Under the pieces are notes generated by a model. It searched no databases. It was given only the letters and a program-made list of their open reading frames with translations, and had not been told where the DNA came from. A stretch of DNA of 64,000 nt from assembly GCF_003609995.1 (NCBI RefSeq), contig NZ_AP018786.1:1250001-1314000 (forward strand), given 5' to 3'. This document shows, in pieces, positions 42,470-51,332 of this stretch. Both the position numbers and the translations under genes were made by a program. How positions within the stretch are numbered: position 1 is the first letter of the stretch; every line of letters starts with the position of its first letter. This DNA is from Sutterella megalosphaeroides. GTDB lineage: Bacteria; Pseudomonadota; Gammaproteobacteria; Burkholderiales; Burkholderiaceae_F.

Positions 42470-42499
42470 CCGACCGTTCCCGAAAGGCGGGAAGGTCGG
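42470..42499. promoter_or_regulatory. Inverted repeat between LysR gene and assT
   Basis: CCGACC-G-TTCCCG (42470-42482) is an inverted copy of CGGGAA-GGTCGG (42488-42499) with a single unpaired base. It lies 22 bases before the LysR start and may be an operator or a leader hairpin. Confidence 0.5.
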
Positions 42500-42701
42500 A
42501 ATGGTTCATTGTCGTACGAAAGTCTAGCATTGAGGTCGTTGAGAAAACGAGGCGACGCCTTCGGGGCGTCCGAGCGCCTGCGGATTCTTTCGCGGGTTTC
42601 GCGCTCCGCCCCGCGCGTCGACCGTTTCTCAAAATACGCATTCATCGTCTTCGAGGAGCCGCATTGAGGCGGCTCCCGGGCATTCGAAAAGGAGAATCTC
42701 G

Positions 42702-44519
42702 ATGCCTCTCATGCACCGTACCGCACTGGCCGTCGCAACGGCCTGCGCCGCTTTGCCTCTCGCCGCTTTCGCCATGGGCGGCGCGTCCGGTCCGAAAACG
42801 ACCTACGAAACGCAGGGGCACTTGGGCGAAATCATCGTGAATCCCTACAAGGTGGCGCCCCTGACGGCCGTCATCCGCAACGGCGGCTACGTGATCGAAA
42901 AGGCCAAGGTGACGGTGCTTCCGAAGGCGGGCGGCGTCCCGATTTCCTACAACGTGAGCCGCCGCATGCTGCTTACGCACGGGGGCGTTCCCGTTTTCGG
43001 GCTCTATCCCGACTACGTCAATAAGGTTCGCGTCGAATACACGCGTCTTTTCAACGGCAAGTCCGAAACCTTCGACGACACGTACGACATCTACGCGTCC
43101 CCGATGTACGGCGAAGCGCAGGGGCTGCGCTTCCAGAAGTCCGCTTTCCCGCGCGTCAAGCCCGTGAAGGTCGATCCGAAGTTCAAGGACCGCCTCTACC
43201 TCCTCAACAACGCCGCGGACCTCGCGGGCAAGGCCGCGCACATGGTCTGGAACAACCCCATGGGCGGCGCTCTCGAGTGGAGCTTCTATCCGCAAAACGG
43301 CATCGTCGACACGACGGGCGAATACCGCTGGTATCTCTTTGCCGAACCGATCTACGACGTGGGCAATCCCTTCTGGGGCGGCGACATGATGGGCTTTCGT
43401 CAAACGGCCGACGGCGCCTTCACCTGGGGCTACGGTCAGCGCTACGTGAAGTACGACCTCATGGGGCGTGAAATCTGGAATCGTCCGCTTCCGATGAACT
43501 ACAACGACTTCTCGCACGCGCTCGATCCCGCTCAGAACGGGCACTTCTTCCTGCGTGTGGGGAGTTCCAACCTGAAGCTGCCCAACGGGAAGAACGTGCG
43601 CACGGTGCGCGACGTGATCGCCGAAGTGGATGCGGACGGCTACGTCGTGGACGAATTCCGTCTCTTCGACATTCTCGACCCGTATCGCTCCGACGTCATC
43701 AAGGCGCTCGATCAGGGGGCGGTGTGCCTCAACATCGACGCTTCGAAGGCCGGGAAGACCCTCTCCGAAGAAGACATCAAGGCGCTCAACGAGTCGGATC
43801 AGTTCGGCGACATCGCCGGCACGGGTGCGGGTCGCAACTGGGCCCACGTCAACTCCGTCGACTACGACCCGACCGACGACTCGATCATCATCTCCTCGCG
43901 CCACCAGTCGGCCGCGATCAAGATCGGTCGCGACAAGAAGGTGAAGTGGATCATGGGGGCGCCCCGCGGCTGGAAGGGCGAATTCGCCGACAAGGTTCTG
44001 AAGCCCGTCGACAAGAACGGCAAGCCCATCGCCTGCACGGACGCCACGTGCGAGGGCGGGTTCGATTGGACGTGGACCCAGCACACGGCCTGGCGCATCG
44101 ACGCGAAGAGCAAGCCCGGCATCGTCTACCTCTCGGTCTTCGACAACGGCGACGCTCGCGGCATGGAACAGCCCGCGCTTCCCGAAATGAAGTACAGCCG
44201 TGCGGTGGTCTACAAGATCGACGAAAAGGCGATGACGGTCGAGCAGATTTGGAGCTACGGCGAAGAGGCGGGCCACGACTGGTTCAGCCCGGTGACGTCT
44301 CTCACCGAATACCACGCCGACAAGGACTCGATCTTCGTCTATTCGGCGACGGCCGGCGCTTCGTTCGACCTCGCGACGGGGGCCTTCACCTCGGCGCCGA
44401 ACCCCTACGTGATGGAATTCAACTGGGGCGAAACGGAACCCGCGGTCGAAATGCGCGTCGAATCGACGACGGGATACCAGGCGATGCCGGTCGACATCTC
44501 GATTGCGTTCGAGAAGTAA
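42702..44519 (+). CDS. assT: Periplasmic arylsulfate sulfotransferase (AssT)
   Basis: A 605-residue exported enzyme with AAGGAG upstream. The signal MPLMHRTALAVATACAALPLAAFA is cleaved near residue 24. It is a PAPS-independent sulfotransferase that moves sulfate from one phenolic ester to another phenol through a sulfohistidine intermediate. The beta-propeller signatures of the family are visible: NWAHVNSVDYDPTDDSIIISSRHQSA, KWIMGAP, and WTQHTAW, which carry the conserved His residues of the AssT active site. Two Cys (IACTDATCEGG) match the structural disulfide, which usually needs a DsbA/DsbL partner; none is adjacent. Control by the divergent LysR is likely. Confidence 0.92.
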   Translation: MPLMHRTALAVATACAALPLAAFAMGGASGPKTTYETQGHLGEIIVNPYKVAPLTAVIRNGGYVIEKAKVTVLPKAGGVPISYNVSRRMLLTHGGVPVFGLYPDYVNKVRVEYTRLFNGKSETFDDTYDIYASPMYGEAQGLRFQKSAFPRVKPVKVDPKFKDRLYLLNNAADLAGKAAHMVWNNPMGGALEWSFYPQNGIVDTTGEYRWYLFAEPIYDVGNPFWGGDMMGFRQTADGAFTWGYGQRYVKYDLMGREIWNRPLPMNYNDFSHALDPAQNGHFFLRVGSSNLKLPNGKNVRTVRDVIAEVDADGYVVDEFRLFDILDPYRSDVIKALDQGAVCLNIDASKAGKTLSEEDIKALNESDQFGDIAGTGAGRNWAHVNSVDYDPTDDSIIISSRHQSAAIKIGRDKKVKWIMGAPRGWKGEFADKVLKPVDKNGKPIACTDATCEGGFDWTWTQHTAWRIDAKSKPGIVYLSVFDNGDARGMEQPALPEMKYSRAVVYKIDEKAMTVEQIWSYGEEAGHDWFSPVTSLTEYHADKDSIFVYSATAGASFDLATGAFTSAPNPYVMEFNWGETEPAVEMRVESTTGYQAMPVDISIAFEK

Positions 44520-44530
44520 TCGACCGCACT

Positions 44531-44625
44531 CCGAGCCGTCGAGCGACTTGAACGGCTCGGCCGGCTCGATCGTAGGCGCACGCAACCGCGCTCCGATCCG
44601 TACGAGGTCGGGGCGCGGTTGGTGT
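44531..44625 (+). terminator. Two hairpins after assT
   Basis: CCGAGCCGT/ACGGCTCGG (44531-44560) is followed by CAACCGCG/CGCGGTTG (44583-44621) and GTGTTT. Either could end the assT message. Confidence 0.65.
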
Positions 44626-44737
44626 TTCCGATGCGCGCTATGCTTGAGGGCGGCGGATCTTCCCGTGTCCGGGAACGCTTCCCGCGCCGGAGATCCTAGC
44701 TGCCGCCTTCATACAACTCACGCTTTTTCAAACGATC

Positions 44738-45262
44738 ATGCCGAACCTGCACCTCATTGTTGCCGATATCACGACGCTTCACGTCGACGCCGTGGTGAGC
44801 GCCGCCAACCGTACGCTCCTTTCCGCCGGGGGCGTGGGCGGCGCCATCCATCGTGCGGCGGGGCCGAAACTGCGCGCACTCTGCGAGACGCTTGGGCCCA
44901 TCGAGTACGGCGAGTGCGTGATGACGCCGGGGTTCGAGCTTCCCGCGCGCTTCGTGATCCACGCGGCGGGACCCGTATGGCGCGGGGGCGACTGGGAAGA
45001 AGAGGCGCGTTTGGCCTCGTGCTACCGCCGTGCGCTCGATCTTGCGACGGAAGCGAATCTCGCGAGCGTTGCGTTTCCCTGCATCAGTACGGGCGCCTAT
45101 GCGTTTCCGAACGAGCTTGCGGCATGCATCGCGGTCGAGACCGTGCGCGCCCATCCGTTTGCGGGCGACGTCAAGTTCGTCATCGCGCGCGAGATCGACC
45201 TGAAGGCCTACGAGGCCGCATGGCCGACGGAGCTCCCGTTTTCCGTCGAAGGGCTCGACTGA
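44738..45262 (+). CDS. Macrodomain protein (O-acetyl-ADP-ribose deacetylase type)
   Basis: A 174-residue single macrodomain. It reads [27 protein letters not shown] with the conserved ADIT and SAAN motifs, then [12 protein letters not shown] (the substrate-gripping glycine loop), HAAGPVW, and [11 protein letters not shown] for the phosphate loop. This matches YmdB/MacroD-type hydrolases that remove ADP-ribose or deacetylate O-acetyl-ADP-ribose. It is followed after 135 bases by a very large helicase gene on the same strand; joint function is possible but not shown. Confidence 0.9.
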   Translation: MPNLHLIVADITTLHVDAVVSAANRTLLSAGGVGGAIHRAAGPKLRALCETLGPIEYGECVMTPGFELPARFVIHAAGPVWRGGDWEEEARLASCYRRALDLATEANLASVAFPCISTGAYAFPNELAACIAVETVRAHPFAGDVKFVIAREIDLKAYEAAWPTELPFSVEGLD

Positions 45263-45397
45263 GGACGCATGCGGCTAACCGACCTTTTCCCGAAAGTCGC
45301 AGGGCTCTCTATCCGATAAAATTTGTCCGTTGGGGTCGAATGCCGGAAGGCGTTCGACCGATCGCATCGAACAAGATTTTGAGTGCAGAGCGGATTC

Positions 45398-48300
45398 ATG
45401 GCGGGTGGAAAGAAGTACGGATCGGCGGGAATTCCCCCGTGGCTTGACGACGAGAACGCGGCTCCGCAGGCGCCGGCCGCCTCGACGCCTTCGAATCCTT
45501 CGAATCCTTCGAATCCTTCGCAGGCTCCGACGGCTTCTGCGACGACCGCGAAGTCTTCCGCTTCCTCTTTGTCCGCTGCAAAACACGCTGCAAAGCCCGC
45601 CGCGCCGCAGTCCGAATCGCCCCGATGCGCTTCGGTGACGCCCGACAAGCCTGCTTCCGGGAACGCCTCGGACGTTCCTCCTTGGGTTGCCGTTGAAGGG
45701 GAGGAGGGGTTCGGTCCCTTGGAAATCCCGCCGAGCACGCCGCAGACGGGCGGGCTCTTTTCGGCGGCGGACCTCGACGGCCCGAAGACCACCAAGCCCA
45801 ACAAGCTCTCCAAGCCCTCCGCATCCCGCCCGTCGCCCGACCCGCTCGTCGCGTCCCTTGACGTTCACGACATCGACGATCCGCTCGAAGACGCGGTCTG
45901 GGCTGTGTACGCGCCGCTCGTCGCTTCGAGGCCCTCCGCGTTGCGTCCTCATGCCTCGTCCGATACGTCGAGCCGAACTTCAGCCCATACGTCGTCTCAT
46001 ACGTCGACCCGCACGTCGAAGCGCCCTGCCTCGGGCGTGCGGTACGACCCGGCCGAACATGCCGCCGTTGACGAGCACGCCCCCTGGATGGAGAGCCCGC
46101 CCCAAGCGGGTGCCGCAGCCGAGGCCGCTGTCGCCGCAGTCCCTGCGTCCGCTGCGCGTGCCCCGTCGGCAACCGAGGCGAAAGCTCCGGCAGCGAAACA
46201 TACCCAACATACGGAAGTCCCCGTCAAGACCCACGTCCGATCGCCCGCTCCGACGCACGAGAAGACGCACGAGAATGCTCCCGAGAAGGTGCACGCACAC
46301 GCTCGTGCGGCAGTCCCAGGAACGGATCCGAAAGCGAAGCCTCAAGCGCAGCCCCCGCAGCCCACGCAGTCCCAAACGGTCCCCTATGAGGACCCCACGG
46401 AGGCTCCCTCCAAGGTCTTCGCGAAAAAGCCCGACTCCGATCCCGCGCACGCGTCGTCTGCGAACCCCATGCCTTCGAGCCCCCGGCTTGGGGGAGGCGT
46501 ACCTCCCGCGGACCCGACCGAAGCCGCGCCGCGGCCGCTTACGAAGGAAGAAGAGCACCGCGCCGAGGTCCTGCGCTTTTGGTCCGCCCTCGAACTCTTT
46601 TCGCCGCCGGGATTTTCGGAAATCTCGACGGAGCGCTCCGCCCTTTGTCGGTGGCGGCCCGGCGCGAGCGACGTTCGGAGTCTTGAAGCGCGCGCCTTCT
46701 GGGAGAGCGAACTCTGGCCCGAGGGCGCCGTTCAGATCGACACGAAAGCCTTGCCGCGTGAAGAAGTGCGCGCAGCGGTGCCGTACTTCCGGGTGTATCT
46801 GGGGATCGTGCCTTTGCGCACGCTCTTTTCACACGTGTTGCGCGTTCTCGAAGTGCCGCTCGGCTCAAGCCGACCTGCGGAGGACGCCCTCTATCAGCCG
46901 GGTGCGGCGCGCCGCGGGGTCCTCGCGGAGAATCCGGGGCTGGAGCCCGTCCTTGCCGAGGCGTCGAACATTCGGGGAACGGCCTTTCTCGCGTGCTTTG
47001 AACTCAACCCCTGGGGAAAACTCGTTCCGGGAAGCTTCCGACTCTCGGACATCGTGTCGGCTCTGAGCCTCGCGGTTCGGAAAAAGCGCGGGGCGGCGGA
47101 ACTCCGTCGTCGGGGCGAACGCATCCCGAAGGACTTCTTCGCCGTTCCCTTCACGATCGAAGACGCCGCCCTGCGAAACGGGTTCTACACGGAGCACTTC
47201 TCGGAATACGCCCGAAAGACGCTCGGGACGGACGCGTCGCATCCGGGCTACAAGCGTACGCTCGATCGCGACGGGGTCGTGACGATCGAGGACCCGCAGG
47301 GTGACGCGAAGCGTGCGAGCGCCGACTTCGTCGAATACGTCTCGACCCGAATCGCGTCCTGGATCGGGTGGGGCGAAGTCTTCGACTGCGCCGTGCGCGT
47401 TTCGAAACACGACGCCCGCTGGGAGCCCTCGTCCGAAGACGGCGAATGCCTCGGGAGCTTCTACCTCGGGGACTTGCGTCGCCTTTTGCGCCTCGCGGAA
47501 GCGGGCGAGTCGCTCGGGAAACCCCTGGAAACGCTCCTCGGTCGGGCGAGCCGTCCCGAAGAGCGCCACGATATCCTGCGCGAACCCGCCGCCGTGAAGG
47601 CGGCCCTCAACCCCGAGCGCTTCCCTCTCGGGCGGTGGCCGAGCGACGCGTCGCACCACCTCTACGCCGCGCAGCAGGCGGCCGTCAACATCGTCTGCGC
47701 GCCGCTCGGTCGCGGGACCGAATTCGGAAAGAAGGTCAACGGGGAGGGGGATGCCGCTACGTTGTCGGCGTCCGCCGCCGCCCCCCTTTCAACGTCCTCT
47801 TCGACGCCCTCGACGTCTTCGATGCCCGTTTCGGACAAAGCCTGTCCGCCGATTCTGTCCCTCAACGGCCCTCCGGGCACGGGGAAGAGCTGGCTCTTGC
47901 GCGACGTCGTCGCCGACATCGTCGTGGCGCGCGCCGAGACGCTCTCCGGGCTCGAACATTCGAGCGACGTTTTCGATTCCACCCGATCCGTCACGATCGA
48001 AACGAACGGCGAAACGCTCGACATTCGTCCCGTGCGCTCGGATCTGACCGCCCCCTTTACGATCGTCGTCGCCTCGAACAACAACGCGGCCATTCGCAAC
48101 ATCACCGACACGCTCCCGCGAAGCTTTTCGCTCTCGCGCCGCAAGGTCGACCCGCGCACGGGGCGTGAAACGAAGAGCGCCCCCTTCGGCTACTGGCGCG
48201 ATACGGCCTTGAAGATGCTGCGGGGTCTCGAATTCCTGACGGGCGGCAACGCTCCGAGCGGCAGTCGCACCGCCCGAGCCGGGGTCGATCCGACGTCGGC

Positions 48301-50161
48301 CGCGGCGGGCGCTCTGGAAAAGAGCGTCTGGGGGCTCGTTTCCGCCACGCTCGGTCGGCGGGCGAACTGCCGGCGCTTTGCCTTCGACGTCCTTACGACG
48401 GCAAAGCCCGCGCCGGAAGCGGCGGCCTCGGAGGGTCGCGACCCGATGCGTCCGAGCAACCCGAGCGCTGCGAACGGCACTGACGCCGCCCCTTCGTCCG
48501 CCGAACACGATGCGTCGCTTCCCGCGCAGCTTCGCGAAGAAGCGCGCTATCTGAATTTCACCGACACCTCTCCGGAAGAAAACTGGATTCGCGCGCGCGA
48601 TCAGTTCCTCGCGATTCGCGAGCGGGTCGTGAAACGGATCGAGCGCTATGCGGGCTCGTCCATGAAGCCCTCGCTTTTTACGCGCTCCTTCGAAGAAGAC
48701 CCCTCGCAGCACAAAACGAGCCTCTGGGTGGACGAAGCGTTCGAGCGGGACCGCTCGGAACTTTTCCTCGCGGCGCTCTCGCTCCATGCGGCGCTGCTCG
48801 TCGCGCAGGCGGAAGCTTTTGCGAACAACTTCGAGATGGCGGGGCGTTGGTTGAAGAGCGGGCAGACGCAATTCCGATCGGGAAGCGCGATCGACCTCTT
48901 TCGGCTGCTTTCGCTTGCCGTTCCCGTCGTTTCGACGACGCTTGCGAGTGCCGAGCGTCTTTTCAGCGGCGTGCGACGCGAAGAAATCGGCTGGCTCTTC
49001 GTCGACGAAGCGAGTCAGGCCACCGCCGGCGCGGCGGCGGGACTGCTTGCGCGCTCCAAGCGCGCGGTCGTGCTCGGCGACCCCCGTCAGCTGATGCCGG
49101 TCGTGACGATGCCGGAGCCCTTGGTCGAGTACCTGCGCGAGCGGCTTGCGCGTTCTCGGGCGGTGGAACCTTTCTGGGGGCCCCTGCGTTCGTCCCTTCA
49201 GTCCCTCGTCGACCGCACGATGACCGTGGGGGCCGCCATTCGCGACGCCGAAACGCAGGACGAAGTCTGGACGGGCTTGCCCCTTCGAACGCACCGCCGT
49301 TGCGGCTCGCCCATGTTCGAAATCTCGAACGCCGTCTCGTACGCCAACCAGATGGTGCAGATGACGCCGCGAACGGACGACGGTCGTCCGCAGCTCTCGC
49401 GCTGGATCGACGTCGTGCCGCGGACGGTGCCGGGTGCTAAGCACGCGCAGGCCTCGGCGGCTGGCGCTCGGGCAAGCGGCTCGGATGCGGGGGATGCCTC
49501 CGCTACGCACGAAACGGGGTTCGTCGCGAAGCGCGACCCGAAGATCGTCGGGGAAGAGCTCGAATGGATGAGTCGCGAGTTGCGGGCGTTGGAGAGCGAC
49601 CGTCGGTTCCGTCATGCGTCGGTCTTCGTCCTTTCGCCCTTCCGAAGCGTGGCGGATGCGGCCGCATCGATCGTCAGGAGCCTCCGACTTCGTTCGATTG
49701 TCGTTCGTGCCGACACCGTGCACGCCTTCCAGGGGCAGGAAGCCGACATCGTCGTTCTCGTTCTCGGGAGCGCCCCGGGCGAAGCGGGGAAGCGCCAGCG
49801 CCGCTGGGCGGCCTCGCCCGTCAATCTCATCAACGTGGCGGTGACGCGCGCGCGGCGCGACCTCGTCGTGATCGGGAACTACGAGGAGTGGACGGCAGAA
49901 CCCGTCTTCCGACTCGTGAGCGAACACCTGGAGCGCGAAACGACCGAACCCGTCGAGGTGACGGTCTTCGACAAATCCTCCCGCAAGGCGCAGGAAGAGG
50001 TGCGCGAAGCGGATTTGTTCGACGCGTACGCGGACATGAACGCGCCGCTTCCCGAACCGGATCTGCCGCCCGCGCCGCCGATCGAGTTTGAGAGCGATCC
50101 CGAAAGTGCTCCCGATTTCGGTCCCGACGACGTGCCGCCCGAGCATTCGGAGTCCGGTTGA
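45398..50161 (+). CDS. Very large SF1 (UPF1/Dna2-like) helicase with disordered N-terminus
   Basis: A 1587-residue protein. Residues 1 to about 385 are low-complexity (Ala, Pro, Ser, Thr, His, Lys), including three 9-bp repeats coding SNP units. A middle region (about 385-800) is of unknown fold. The helicase core follows: Walker A LNGPPGTGKSWLLRD near 823, EIGWLFVDEASQATAGAAAG (motif II, DEAS) near 1200, LGDPRQLMPV (motif III), LRTHRRC (motif IV), and DTVHAFQGQEADIVVLV with AVTRARRDLVVIGN (motifs V and VI) near 1445. An Ala/Ser insert precedes Walker A. The order fits SF1B UPF1-like enzymes. The ATG at 45398 is used; a GTG at 45383 is an alternative. Confidence 0.85.
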   Translation: MAGGKKYGSAGIPPWLDDENAAPQAPAASTPSNPSNPSNPSQAPTASATTAKSSASSLSAAKHAAKPAAPQSESPRCASVTPDKPASGNASDVPPWVAVEGEEGFGPLEIPPSTPQTGGLFSAADLDGPKTTKPNKLSKPSASRPSPDPLVASLDVHDIDDPLEDAVWAVYAPLVASRPSALRPHASSDTSSRTSAHTSSHTSTRTSKRPASGVRYDPAEHAAVDEHAPWMESPPQAGAAAEAAVAAVPASAARAPSATEAKAPAAKHTQHTEVPVKTHVRSPAPTHEKTHENAPEKVHAHARAAVPGTDPKAKPQAQPPQPTQSQTVPYEDPTEAPSKVFAKKPDSDPAHASSANPMPSSPRLGGGVPPADPTEAAPRPLTKEEEHRAEVLRFWSALELFSPPGFSEISTERSALCRWRPGASDVRSLEARAFWESELWPEGAVQIDTKALPREEVRAAVPYFRVYLGIVPLRTLFSHVLRVLEVPLGSSRPAEDALYQPGAARRGVLAENPGLEPVLAEASNIRGTAFLACFELNPWGKLVPGSFRLSDIVSALSLAVRKKRGAAELRRRGERIPKDFFAVPFTIEDAALRNGFYTEHFSEYARKTLGTDASHPGYKRTLDRDGVVTIEDPQGDAKRASADFVEYVSTRIASWIGWGEVFDCAVRVSKHDARWEPSSEDGECLGSFYLGDLRRLLRLAEAGESLGKPLETLLGRASRPEERHDILREPAAVKAALNPERFPLGRWPSDASHHLYAAQQAAVNIVCAPLGRGTEFGKKVNGEGDAATLSASAAAPLSTSSSTPSTSSMPVSDKACPPILSLNGPPGTGKSWLLRDVVADIVVARAETLSGLEHSSDVFDSTRSVTIETNGETLDIRPVRSDLTAPFTIVVASNNNAAIRNITDTLPRSFSLSRRKVDPRTGRETKSAPFGYWRDTALKMLRGLEFLTGGNAPSGSRTARAGVDPTSAAAGALEKSVWGLVSATLGRRANCRRFAFDVLTTAKPAPEAAASEGRDPMRPSNPSAANGTDAAPSSAEHDASLPAQLREEARYLNFTDTSPEENWIRARDQFLAIRERVVKRIERYAGSSMKPSLFTRSFEEDPSQHKTSLWVDEAFERDRSELFLAALSLHAALLVAQAEAFANNFEMAGRWLKSGQTQFRSGSAIDLFRLLSLAVPVVSTTLASAERLFSGVRREEIGWLFVDEASQATAGAAAGLLARSKRAVVLGDPRQLMPVVTMPEPLVEYLRERLARSRAVEPFWGPLRSSLQSLVDRTMTVGAAIRDAETQDEVWTGLPLRTHRRCGSPMFEISNAVSYANQMVQMTPRTDDGRPQLSRWIDVVPRTVPGAKHAQASAAGARASGSDAGDASATHETGFVAKRDPKIVGEELEWMSRELRALESDRRFRHASVFVLSPFRSVADAAASIVRSLRLRSIVVRADTVHAFQGQEADIVVLVLGSAPGEAGKRQRRWAASPVNLINVAVTRARRDLVVIGNYEEWTAEPVFRLVSEHLERETTEPVEVTVFDKSSRKAQEEVREADLFDAYADMNAPLPEPDLPPAPPIEFESDPESAPDFGPDDVPPEHSESG
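45492..45520 (+). repeat. 9-bp tandem repeat within helicase gene
   Basis: CGAATCCTT repeats three times in frame, coding Ser-Asn-Pro units. It lies in the low-complexity N-terminal region and could vary in number without breaking the frame. Confidence 0.85.
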
Positions 50162-50503
50162 TGAATCCCGAAAACATCGAAATCGTCCCGATCGTATACA
50201 TTCGCACACATTTTGCGGTGCGGCGAAACAATATGGTTTACCTAGGGATCTTCACGCAGTCGGGAGCGTTTGCTACCATGAACCCGGCGATCCGGTTCTG
50301 CGGGGGCGACGCTCCGGACATCTCGGGAAAGAGGGCGTTGCGACGGGAAGAAGAGACGGATCGCCGCTCTCTATGATGTTGTCTCCGATCTTGAAGGAAA
50401 GCCCGCACGGCACGGACCGCGCGGGCTCTTTTTTCGTCGGGCTTCGGACCGGGCGTCGGGATCGGAACGAACTTCACCGTCGGTTCGACCGACTCACGCC
50501 CTA
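50162..50503. other. Convergent intergenic region, helicase / TetR
   Basis: About 340 bases. An ATG overlaps the helicase stop but opens only a 72-codon frame with no recognisable content. The region ends with the terminator at 50400-50434. Confidence 0.4.
50400..50434 (+). terminator. Intrinsic terminator after helicase gene
   Basis: AGCCCGC and GCGGGCT (50421-50427) form the stem, followed by CTTTTTT. Confidence 0.85.
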
Positions 50504-51121
50504 TCAGCTCGCCGCGCTTTCGGAGGCGGCTTTCTCGGTGTCGTCGCTTTTGCGCTCGACATCGCTCGTCCCCGTCAAATCCGTCATCAGTGCGTAAATC
50601 TCTTCCTTCGTCTCGGCGGGAATCGTGTCGACGCCGAACTTGTGCGCGTAGAAGCACCCTTCGAGCGCCATGATCACAAGCAGCATACGGCTGCGACGGC
50701 GCTTCGGAAGGCGCAGGATGCGCGCGAAAAGCCGCGCGTACCAGGCGCGCACGGGTTCGAGCAACTCCGGATCGTGCGCCTGTTGCGAGAGAAGCTGCAC
50801 GCCCACCGAGGCCCAGCCGCGGTTGTCGCTGCTGAACTGCCGAAACCAGGAGACGAACCCAGGAACGAGCGTTTCTTCGGGGAGCCCCTCGAACTTCGCC
50901 TCGTGGCGCCGAAGTTCCCGATCGAGGTGTTCGGCGTAATCTTCGATCAAAGCGGCCTGAAGGGCGCGCTTCGTGGGAAAGTGGTACATGATGGCGCCCT
51001 TGCTTACGCCCGCCTGCTCGGCCACGCGGTCCATGCTGAGGCGCGCGATCCCGCCCGAAAGGAGCACCGCACGGGCGGCTTTGAGAAGGTCAGCTTTGGT
51101 TTTCTGAGCTTTGAGCGACAT
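50504..51121 (-). CDS. TetR-family repressor
   Basis: A 205-residue regulator. The N-terminal helix-turn-helix is classical: TKADLLKAARAVLLSGGIARLSMDRVAEQAGVSKGAIMYHFPTKRALQAALIEDY (residues about 8-62). The rest is a helical ligand-binding domain. It lies 212 bases from the flavoprotein at 51333-53090 on the same strand. Two near-identical palindromes in the divergent promoter region of that flavoprotein and lyase B are its most likely operators (inference). The ligand might be the amino acid or unsaturated acid handled by those proteins. Confidence 0.88.
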   Translation of the reverse strand: MSLKAQKTKADLLKAARAVLLSGGIARLSMDRVAEQAGVSKGAIMYHFPTKRALQAALIEDYAEHLDRELRRHEAKFEGLPEETLVPGFVSWFRQFSSDNRGWASVGVQLLSQQAHDPELLEPVRAWYARLFARILRLPKRRRSRMLLVIMALEGCFYAHKFGVDTIPAETKEEIYALMTDLTGTSDVERKSDDTEKAASESAAS

Positions 51122-51208
51122 GGCGGGTTCTTCGGATGGGGCGTTCGGGGGCTTGTCGGACGTGCGGCTGCAGGTCGGCGAAACGCCTCGGGCGCGGAAA
51201 TGAAAAAA

Positions 51209-51231
51209 GGGGCGGCCGATTCGGCCGCCCC
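51209..51231 (-). terminator. Intrinsic terminator of third flavoprotein
   Basis: GGGGCGGCC and GGCCGCCCC pair tightly; on the minus strand CTTTTTTC follows. It separates the flavoprotein from the TetR gene. Confidence 0.85.
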
Positions 51232-51332
51232 CCGAATATTAACCGAGAGGGGAGACGTGGGGGAAACCGAACGTTCTTCCTCCCGGTTCTCTTTCGAGGT
51301 CGTGCGTTTGCGGTGATGCAAACGGTCGGACT

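Noticed and set aside
45492-45520. Short tandem repeat that might suggest a CRISPR or VNTR locus
   Set aside because: Three in-frame 9-bp units in a low-complexity coding region, with no spacers; noted only as a coding repeat.
50161-50376. 72-codon frame starting on the helicase stop codon
   Set aside because: Overlap with the stop is suggestive, but there is no ribosome site, no recognisable content, and it runs up to the terminator.
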